Shown here piece by piece: positions 22,529 through 28,023 of a stretch of 28,023 bases of DNA. Each line of letters starts with the position of its first letter. Position 1 is the stretch's first letter. The translations under genes and the position numbers were made by a program. The notes under the pieces were generated by a model that had not been told where the DNA came from, searched no databases, and saw only the letters and a program-made list of their open reading frames with translations. Source of the DNA: Bacillota bacterium (lineage in GTDB: Bacteria > Bacillota > Clostridia > Christensenellales > UMGS416); assembly GCA_023428265.1 (NCBI GenBank), contig JAEYYW010000063.1, positions 1 through 28,023 of the forward strand, in the 5' to 3' direction.

Positions 22529-23626
22529 TCAGGGCCTCCAAACCGGCTCGATGTCCATCCACGCGTCCAGCAGTGCCAGCGCTGCTGCGGCCTCCACAAC
22601 CGGCACGGCGCGGGGCACGATGCAGGGGTCGTGGCGGCCATGAACCGTGATGTCCTGTTCTGTCATTGTGGCCAGGTTCACCGTGCGCTGAGGTTTTGCG
22701 ATGGAAGGCGTGGGCTTGATCGCCACCGAAAACACCAACGGCATGGAGGTGGTGATGCCGCCCAGCAGCCCGCCGTTGCGGTTTGTGGCGGTGCGGACCG
22801 CGCCGCCCTCCGCCACATAGGGATCGTTTGCCTCGCTGCCCGCCATGGCCGCCAACGCAAAACCGTCTCCGAACTGCACGCCCTTCACCGCGGGGATCGC
22901 AAACAGCAAGGAGGCCAGGCGGCTCTCCACACCCTCCATCATCGGCGAACCGATGCCGGCGGGCAAGCCCACCACGGCGGTCTCGATTTCACCGCCCAGC
23001 GAGTCGCAATCCATCCGGGCCGTTTCAATGGCCTGAAGCATCGCAAATGCGGCAGTGTCGTCCAGCACCGGGATGGCAGACACGGCGAGGTTGCCCAGAA
23101 GTGCAGCATCGATGCGTGCCTTATCCCAGTCACGGTCAGCGGCGGGGCCGATGCGCCGGATGTGGGAGCCGATCATGACGCCCCGCGCCGCAAGCACCTG
23201 CATTGCCAACGCGCCGGCAGCCACGAGGGGGGCTGTGAGCCGGCCGGAAAAATGGCCGCCGCCCCGAAAGTCTTCGGCGCCATGGTAACGCACATGGGCC
23301 GGATAGTCTGCATGGCCGGGCCTGGGCAGCTCCATTTGTTCCGGATAGCTGGCCGGGCGCTGGTCGGTGTTGCGGATCAGCAAGTTCAAAGGAGAGCCGG
23401 TGAGCACACCGTCGCGCATGCCGCTCAGCACCTCCACGGCGTCAGGCTCGCGGCGCGCTGTGGCATAGGCCTTGCCGCCGGCAGCCCGCCGGGCCATCTG
23501 CCTTTCCAGTTCTGTCATGTCCGGCGCAAAGCCTGCCGGCAGGCCGTCCACCACGGCGCCGATGGCCGGCCCGTGAGACTCGCCGAAGATGCTGACTTTC
23601 AAGTTCTTACCCCAAACACTGCTCAT
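22529..23626 (-). CDS. aroC: Chorismate synthase
   Basis: Makes chorismate from EPSP using reduced FMN (step 7). It is 365 residues. Motifs: GESHGPAIGAVVDGLP with the first conserved His; RPGHADYPAHVRYHGAEDFRGGGHFSGRLTA region (three features here: GHAD, the mid loop and RGGG; in many species the last reads RGGGRSSAR); NRNGGLLGGITTSMP; and GRHDPCIVPRAVPV with Asp and Arg near the flavin. Start ATG 23626 has GGGAGGGG upstream and lies 20 bases inside the end of aroA, an overlap that supports coupling. The flavin reductase function is not identified in the window. Confidence 0.95.
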   Translation of the reverse strand: MSSVWGKNLKVSIFGESHGPAIGAVVDGLPAGFAPDMTELERQMARRAAGGKAYATARREPDAVEVLSGMRDGVLTGSPLNLLIRNTDQRPASYPEQMELPRPGHADYPAHVRYHGAEDFRGGGHFSGRLTAPLVAAGALAMQVLAARGVMIGSHIRRIGPAADRDWDKARIDAALLGNLAVSAIPVLDDTAAFAMLQAIETARMDCDSLGGEIETAVVGLPAGIGSPMMEGVESRLASLLFAIPAVKGVQFGDGFALAAMAGSEANDPYVAEGGAVRTATNRNGGLLGGITTSMPLVFSVAIKPTPSIAKPQRTVNLATMTEQDITVHGRHDPCIVPRAVPVVEAAAALALLDAWMDIEPVWRP

Positions 23627-24902
23627 CGAACACCCCTCCCAATTGCCGAAATGACTCCCAGAACCCCGGCCAGGATTTTTGCACCGCCCGGTGACCGGAC
23701 AGCACCACCGGGCCCGCGCAGGCCGGCGACACCGCCGCCGCCATCATCGCGATGCGGTGGTCATTGCAGGAATCCACCGCGCCGCCGGCCAGCCGCTCGC
23801 GGCCCCGGATCACCATGCCGTCTGCAGTCTCCTCCACATCGGCGCCCAGCCCGTTCAGGCACGCGGTAATGGCGGCGATACGGTCGCTCTCTTTATCCCG
23901 AAGGCGTTGCCCACCGGTGATGCGGCTCTCACCCTCCGCCACGGCCATGGCTGCCGCGATGGCCGGGGCCAGATCCGGGCACTGTGACACATCTGCCGAT
24001 ACGGCCCGCAGGCGCGAAGGCCTTGCGGCAAGGGTATCCTCCTCCCACTGCAGCGCGCCGCCCATTTCGCGAAAGACCGCTTCAATGGCCCGGTCTCCCT
24101 GGGCGCTATCGCGCAGCAGCCCCGAAAGCCGCACCGGCCCGCCCAGCAGGCCCATCAGCAGCGGGAAAGCTGCCTGTGACCAGTCGCCTTCCACCGGGAA
24201 GCTGTGCGTTTGATACTTCTGATTGCCCTCCACATGATAGCTCGCACCGCAATGACGCTCCTCGGCTGCGATGCCGAAACGGCGCAGCACGGCCAGCGTG
24301 AGTTCCACATAGGGCAGCGATTCCAGCTTGCCTTCCACCACCACCGAGGACGGGCCCGGCAGCATTGGCAGCGCCAGCAGCAGGCCTGTGACAAACTGAG
24401 AGCTCACATTGCCCGGCACCGGATAATTGCGCGGCTGCAGCGTGCCCTGTATCGTCAAGGGGAAGCCTCCCTCCCCGCGCGCAAAGGCGATGCCATGCTG
24501 CCGGCACAGCTCCTCATATGGCCCCAGCGACCGCAGGCCCAACCGGCCGGAGCCGGTGAACACCGCCCCACCGGCCACTGCCAGCGCCACCGGGATCATA
24601 AACCGCAGCGTGGAGCCGGACTCCCCGCAATCGATGAGCGGCCTATCATTCGGCTTCTCGATCCCTTGAATGAGCGCGGCGAACCTGCCGCTCTCATCCC
24701 GCTCCAATCGGATATCGGCACCCAACGCGCCCATCGCGCCGATGGTCGCCTTGATGTCCTGCGATAGCTCCAGGTTGGTGATCCGGCTCTCGCCCTTGGC
24801 CAGAGCAGCGGCGATGACCGCCCGGTGGGCCACGCTCTTTGACGGCGGCACCGCAAGCGCGCCGCCTGCCAATCCCGGCTGGATCCTGATTGCGTCGCTC
24901 AC
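23607..24902 (-). CDS. aroA: EPSP synthase (3-phosphoshikimate 1-carboxyvinyltransferase)
   Basis: Joins PEP to shikimate-3-phosphate (step 6). It is 431 residues. Motifs: PPSKSVAHRA with catalytic Lys and binding Arg (19-28), CGESGSTLRFMIP (about 92-104) as the PEP-site loop, NVSSQFVTGLLLALPM, DVSQCPDLAPAIAA with the catalytic Asp, RLRDKESDRI with the catalytic Glu, and NDHRIAMM. The start is GTG 24902, which overlaps the aroB stop as GTGA. The PEP loop reads GESGSTLR rather than the class I GNAGTAMR; this is common in Clostridia to my knowledge, and I draw no conclusion about inhibitor sensitivity. Confidence 0.95.
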   Translation of the reverse strand: MSDAIRIQPGLAGGALAVPPSKSVAHRAVIAAALAKGESRITNLELSQDIKATIGAMGALGADIRLERDESGRFAALIQGIEKPNDRPLIDCGESGSTLRFMIPVALAVAGGAVFTGSGRLGLRSLGPYEELCRQHGIAFARGEGGFPLTIQGTLQPRNYPVPGNVSSQFVTGLLLALPMLPGPSSVVVEGKLESLPYVELTLAVLRRFGIAAEERHCGASYHVEGNQKYQTHSFPVEGDWSQAAFPLLMGLLGGPVRLSGLLRDSAQGDRAIEAVFREMGGALQWEEDTLAARPSRLRAVSADVSQCPDLAPAIAAAMAVAEGESRITGGQRLRDKESDRIAAITACLNGLGADVEETADGMVIRGRERLAGGAVDSCNDHRIAMMAAAVSPACAGPVVLSGHRAVQKSWPGFWESFRQLGGVFDEQCLG

Positions 24903-25966
24903 AGGAACCTCCCCAACTCCTCGGTCCGGATCGTGTGGAGCAAGTGGTCGCCGATCTGCTTCAAAAGCACCAAGGTAATCGCGCCGCCCCGCACCTTTTT
25001 GTCACGGAGGATCACTTCCATGAGGCCCTCGCGGGAGGCGTCAGGCAGCTCAACCGGCAGGCCAAACTTCAGGCACAGCCCGGCCAGCCGCTCCGCCGTG
25101 CCGGACTCGGTCAGGCCCAGCGCCTCGCTGACCCTTGTGATGTGGCACATTCCCCTGGATACGGCTTCTCCATGAGTGATGCCGGTGAATCCGGCCTTTT
25201 GCTCCAACGCGTGGCCGATGGTGTGACCGAAGTTGAGCATCATGCGAGGGCCTTCGTCTTTCTCGTCGCGCTGCACCACGTCGCGCTTGATCACAAGGTT
25301 TTCCCGGATCACATCGGGCAGATGGCGGCGCAGCGCCTCTCGCCCGGCAAATCTCTCCAGTTTGCGGAAAAGCCCCTCGTCGGCAATGGCGGCATGCTTG
25401 ATCACTTCGGCCATGCCGCAGGCATATTGCTCATCGTTCAATGTGTCCAGCGAGTCGGGATCGATCAACACAAACATGGGCTGGTGAAAGGCTCCCACCA
25501 GGTTTTTGCCTTCGGGGATATCCACAGCCACCTTGCCGCCGATGGAGCTGTCTACCTGAGACAGCAACGTAGTCGGCACCTGTGCGTAGCGCATCCCCCG
25601 TAAAAACGTGGCAGCAGCCATGCCCCCCAGGTCTCCCACCACGCCGCCGCCCACCGTGAGCACCCAATCGGCGCGGCTGAACCCCTGCCTGGCCATGGAG
25701 GAATACAGCCCGAAAAGCACACCGGACGTCTTGGATTGCTCGCCCGGCGGCACCGGTTCCACATGGAAAGCCACGCCGGCGGCATTGAGGGAGGCTTCCA
25801 CGGCCTTGCCGTATATCGACCACACGGTTTGGTCAGTCACGACGAACACGCGGGCACCGGCTGCCACATCGGCCAAACGCTCGCCCACTGTGCTGAGCGC
25901 GCCGCGCTTGATTGTGACCGGGTATTTGTGATTACCGGTTTTTACCTGCAGAGGCAGATGGATCAT
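24899..25966 (-). CDS. aroB: 3-dehydroquinate synthase
   Basis: Cyclises DAHP to 3-dehydroquinate (step 2) with NAD+ and a divalent metal. It is 355 residues. Motifs: TDQTVWSIYG, VPPGEQSKT, the NAD-binding GGGVVGDLGGMAAATFLRG, PTTLLSQVDSSIGGKVAVD, GMAEVIKHAAIAD with a metal Glu, and LNFGHTIGHALE with a metal His. Start ATG 25966 is backed by AGGAGG 7-8 bases upstream and overlaps the tyrA stop by one base (TGATG). The frame is open far upstream into tyrA, but that part does not belong to the family. Confidence 0.96.
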   Translation of the reverse strand: MIHLPLQVKTGNHKYPVTIKRGALSTVGERLADVAAGARVFVVTDQTVWSIYGKAVEASLNAAGVAFHVEPVPPGEQSKTSGVLFGLYSSMARQGFSRADWVLTVGGGVVGDLGGMAAATFLRGMRYAQVPTTLLSQVDSSIGGKVAVDIPEGKNLVGAFHQPMFVLIDPDSLDTLNDEQYACGMAEVIKHAAIADEGLFRKLERFAGREALRRHLPDVIRENLVIKRDVVQRDEKDEGPRMMLNFGHTIGHALEQKAGFTGITHGEAVSRGMCHITRVSEALGLTESGTAERLAGLCLKFGLPVELPDASREGLMEVILRDKKVRGGAITLVLLKQIGDHLLHTIRTEELGRFL

Positions 25967-26838
25967 CACCGTTCCTCCTTCATCGTCGCGGCCTGAGCAA
26001 GCAGATCGGAAAGCCCATGCCGGTCCTGGCTGTCCAACAGCTGCTCCAGTGCGTCCAGCCCTGTTCGCAGGGCTCTTATCTCCGCCAGCAATGCCGGCCG
26101 GTTTTCCACAAAGAGCTCCGCCCACATCGGCGCGTTGATCGCCGCCACCCGGCTCACGTCCCGATAACTGCCGGCGGCAAAGGGCAGCGGGTCGCGGTCT
26201 CCGGCGGCCAGCACATAGGCCACGGCCAGCGCATGAGGCAACTGGCTCGTAAAGGCGATCATCTCATCATGCTCGCCCGGTTCAGCAAGTACGATGGCGC
26301 CCGCACCGAGCGCCCCGGCAAAGCGCTTCACCAAGTCAATATGATATATCGAATTGATGCCCAGCGGGGTTAAAATGTAATTGCAGCGGTCAAAAAGCGT
26401 TTCCACGGAGTATTGGTATCCGGCTCGCTCCCGGCCGGCCATCGGGTGGCCCGGCACGAAGCCCACATCGGGCCGGAGGTAAGGCAGCACGCCGTCAATC
26501 ACCGGCTGCTTAACACCGCAGATGTCGGTGACGGCGGAGCCCGGCTTGAAATGGGCCATGTTGTCCACCATGAAGCGCACGGCAACCTCCGGGTTCAGGC
26601 ACACCACGGTGAGGTCGGCGTCGCGCACGGCCTCCGCCGGGTTGGTGGTGGCATGGTCCAGAAAGCCCTCATCCACCGCCGCCTGAAGGGCAGCGGGCTT
26701 CCTGCCATACCCGGTCACCACGGCTCCGGTGCCCCGTTTGAGTGCCTTGGCAAAGGAGCCGCCCATCAGCCCCAGGCCCACGATGGTGACCTTCAGCCCC
26801 GCCACGCCCCCGGCCGGCGGGATCTCCCTCAGCGCCAT
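25966..26838 (-). CDS. tyrA: Prephenate dehydrogenase
   Basis: Oxidises and decarboxylates prephenate to 4-hydroxyphenylpyruvate for tyrosine. It is 290 residues: NAD site VTIVGLGLMGGSFAKAL near the N-terminus, then VCLNPEVAVRFM, DICGVKQPV, FVPGHPMAGRERAGY with the catalytic His, and an all-alpha dimer domain with FTSQLPHALAVAY and SRVAAINAPMW. No ACT domain follows, so tyrosine feedback through such a domain is not expected. ATG 26838 lies 10 bases inside the end of aroF with a weak GGTGGTG-like site; a GTG about 14 codons later is an alternative closer to the family start. The stop overlaps aroB. Confidence 0.93.
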   Translation of the reverse strand: MALREIPPAGGVAGLKVTIVGLGLMGGSFAKALKRGTGAVVTGYGRKPAALQAAVDEGFLDHATTNPAEAVRDADLTVVCLNPEVAVRFMVDNMAHFKPGSAVTDICGVKQPVIDGVLPYLRPDVGFVPGHPMAGRERAGYQYSVETLFDRCNYILTPLGINSIYHIDLVKRFAGALGAGAIVLAEPGEHDEMIAFTSQLPHALAVAYVLAAGDRDPLPFAAGSYRDVSRVAAINAPMWAELFVENRPALLAEIRALRTGLDALEQLLDSQDRHGLSDLLAQAATMKEER

Positions 26839-27878
26839 TGGGGCTGCACCACCCGGCGCTGCGTCAACGTTTTGCCCTCGGTGCGGGCAAGCACTTCGAT
26901 CTCGCCCATCAGCTTGTGGAATTTCTTGGGCTTCAGCGATTGGCCTCCGTCGCTCATGGCATGATCGGGATCGGGGTGCACCTCGATGAGAAGCCCGTTG
27001 GCACCGGCCACCACGGCAGTCTTGGCCAGTGGCTCCACCAGCCACCAGATGCCGCCGGCGTGGCTTGGATCCACAAAGATGGGCAGGTGGCTCAATCTGC
27101 GCACCACCGGCACGGCGCTGATGTCCAGCGTGTTCCTGGTGTATTTCTCAAACGTGCGGATGCCCCTTTCGCACAGGATCACGTTTTCGTTGCCGCCGGC
27201 CATCACATATTCTGCGCTCATCAGCCACTCCTCGATTGTGGCGGAGAGCCCCCTTTTGATCATCACGGGTTTTTTGATGTGCCCCAGTTCTTTCAGCAGC
27301 GCGAAGTTCTGCATGTTGCGGGCGCCCACCTGGATGATGTCAATGTCCTGCACGAAGGAATCCAGGGCGCTCAGATCCAGGATCTCGCTGACCAACCCGA
27401 GGCCGGTCTCCTGTTTGGCCACCTTGAGGATCTCTATGCCCTCCTGCCCCAGGCCCTGGAAGCTGTAGGGCGAGCTCCGGGGCTTGTAGGCCCCTCCCCG
27501 CAGGAAGTGGGCGCCGGCCTCTTTCACGCTGCGGGCCACTTCCAGGATCTGCTCCTCGTTTTCCACTGCGCATGGACCAGCCACAACGGTGAACACGCTG
27601 CCGCCAATCTCCTGCCCGGCGCACCGTATCACAGAGTCTTCGGGGTGGAACATGCGGTTTGCCCGTTTGTAGGGCTCCTGAATGCGCATGACCCTCAGCA
27701 CGATCTCGTTGGACTCAATCGGTGTTTCCGCAATGGCGTTGGTGTCGCCCAGCACATGCAGCACCGTATAGTCCAGACCGACAGACCTTTCTACAGTCAC
27801 GCCGCCCATGCCGCGCACAAGGTTTTCCAGATCCACGATTTTATTTTCCGGGGAATGGGGCTTGAGGATGATGATCAT
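26829..27878 (-). CDS. aroF: DAHP synthase, type I-beta with N-terminal regulatory domain
   Basis: First shikimate enzyme: condenses PEP with erythrose-4-phosphate to DAHP. It is 349 residues. Residues 1 to about 68 form a ferredoxin-like regulatory domain as in the Thermotoga enzyme, where tyrosine and phenylalanine inhibit. The TIM-barrel has AGPCAVE (100-106, metal Cys), RGGAYKPRSSPYSFQG (PEP/E4P site), MIKRGLSATIEEWL, ILCERGIRTFEKYTRNT, FVDPSHAGG (metal His), and IEVHPDPDHAMSDG (metal Glu/Asp). Start ATG 27878 has GGAGG 8 bases upstream; a longer frame lacks support. First gene of the aromatic operon, after a leader with hairpins. Its 3' end overlaps tyrA. Confidence 0.95.
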   Translation of the reverse strand: MIIILKPHSPENKIVDLENLVRGMGGVTVERSVGLDYTVLHVLGDTNAIAETPIESNEIVLRVMRIQEPYKRANRMFHPEDSVIRCAGQEIGGSVFTVVAGPCAVENEEQILEVARSVKEAGAHFLRGGAYKPRSSPYSFQGLGQEGIEILKVAKQETGLGLVSEILDLSALDSFVQDIDIIQVGARNMQNFALLKELGHIKKPVMIKRGLSATIEEWLMSAEYVMAGGNENVILCERGIRTFEKYTRNTLDISAVPVVRRLSHLPIFVDPSHAGGIWWLVEPLAKTAVVAGANGLLIEVHPDPDHAMSDGGQSLKPKKFHKLMGEIEVLARTEGKTLTQRRVVQPQWR

Positions 27879-27912
27879 AACGGATTCCTCCAATTCAATT
27901 TCCGGGCAATCT

Positions 27913-27936
27913 CCCTCCCAACTCTTTGTGGGAAGG
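27913..27936 (-). promoter_or_regulatory. Second hairpin in the aromatic-operon leader
   Basis: On the minus strand CCTTCCCA (27936-27929) pairs with TGGGAGGG (27920-27913) with one G-U pair and an 8-base loop, about 35 bases before the aroF ATG. No T run follows, so it is not a terminator by itself. No T-box signature is visible. Confidence 0.45.
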
Positions 27937-27963
27937 ATGTGGGGTTAACGGGTATGGAAGGAT

Positions 27964-27993
27964 AAAGAAACGGGGGACTCTGTCGAGTCCCCC
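27964..27993 (-). terminator. Intrinsic terminator or attenuator upstream of aroF
   Basis: A perfect 9-bp stem GGGGGACTC / GAGTCCCCC (27993-27985 with 27980-27972 on the minus strand), 4-base loop, then TTTCTTT (27970-27964). It ends the gene upstream of the window or, if the TACAAT at 28006-28001 is a -10 box, forms at the very 5' end of the aro transcript. I found no convincing promoter between it and aroF. Confidence 0.7.
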
Positions 27994-28023
27994 ATGCATC
28001 ATTGTATCCTATTGCCGCCCGGT

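Noticed and set aside
21638..23869. 743-codon plus-strand open frame
   Set aside because: Lies antisense to pheA, aroC and aroA, has Arg/His/Gly-rich composition without recognisable domains, and is expected from GC-rich codon use.
27879..28000. T-box riboswitch in the aro leader
   Set aside because: No T-box core sequence and no specifier stem could be found; the leader is too short for one within the window.

Overview
The window reads as a chromosomal segment of a moderately high-GC, low-GC-relative bacterium, most likely a member of Clostridia (Bacillota). This is an inference from strong AGGAGG-type ribosome binding sites, sigma-A-like promoters, intrinsic terminators, a MacA/MacB-type exporter split into separate ATPase and permease genes, a membrane pyrophosphatase, and the aromatic operon layout. 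Nothing in the window fixes the genus. No rRNA, tRNA, CRISPR array, insertion sequence or phage gene was recognised.

Left part (1-8.7 kb): the 3' end of a cysteine-rich 4Fe-4S protein; a three-gene unit with its own promoter (two-helix membrane protein, KdpD-like Usp protein, lipoate-protein ligase); a monocistronic 53-residue glutamine-rich mini-protein with its own promoter and terminator; a small DUF4870-like membrane protein; then a divergent regulatory locus. On the minus strand of that locus are a MarR-family regulator and a GNAT acetyltransferase. On the plus strand is a membrane fusion protein - ABC ATPase - MacB-like permease exporter operon. The shared intergenic region carries two good promoters and TTCATGA-based palindromes that look like the MarR operator. 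A single-gene cupin unit follows.

Middle part (8.7-19.6 kb), all minus strand: hppA, a membrane pyrophosphatase with the K+-independent residue signature, then a glycan operon. In transcription order the operon is a membrane CapD/PglF-type UDP-GlcNAc 4,6-dehydratase, a PglC/CapM-type sugar-phosphate transferase, a GT4 glycosyltransferase, capE, capF and capG (the UDP-N-acetyl-L-fucosamine pathway), a palindromic REP/MITE-like element, and a GT2-like/GtrA fusion with a degenerate catalytic motif. The set resembles the part of the Staphylococcus aureus cap5/cap8 system that builds a FucNAc-containing lipid-linked disaccharide. No flippase, polymerase or CapN-type reductase is visible.

Right part (19.65-28 kb), minus strand: a tightly coupled nine-gene aromatic operon, aroF-tyrA-aroB-aroA-aroC-pheA-aroE-aroK-aroQ. 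It encodes every step from PEP plus erythrose-4-phosphate to chorismate and on to phenylpyruvate and hydroxyphenylpyruvate (no aminotransferase). Genes overlap or abut throughout. The leader upstream of aroF holds an intrinsic-terminator-like hairpin and a second hairpin, so either the upstream gene terminates there or the operon is attenuated.

I did not find a clearly new multi-gene system. The most unusual items are the poly-glutamine mini-protein, the MarR operator arrangement, the tandem-duplicated adaptor protein, the hairpin that buries the ribosome binding site of the glycan operon's TTG-started first gene, the REP-like element inside the glycan operon, and the catalytically degenerate GT2-GtrA protein.
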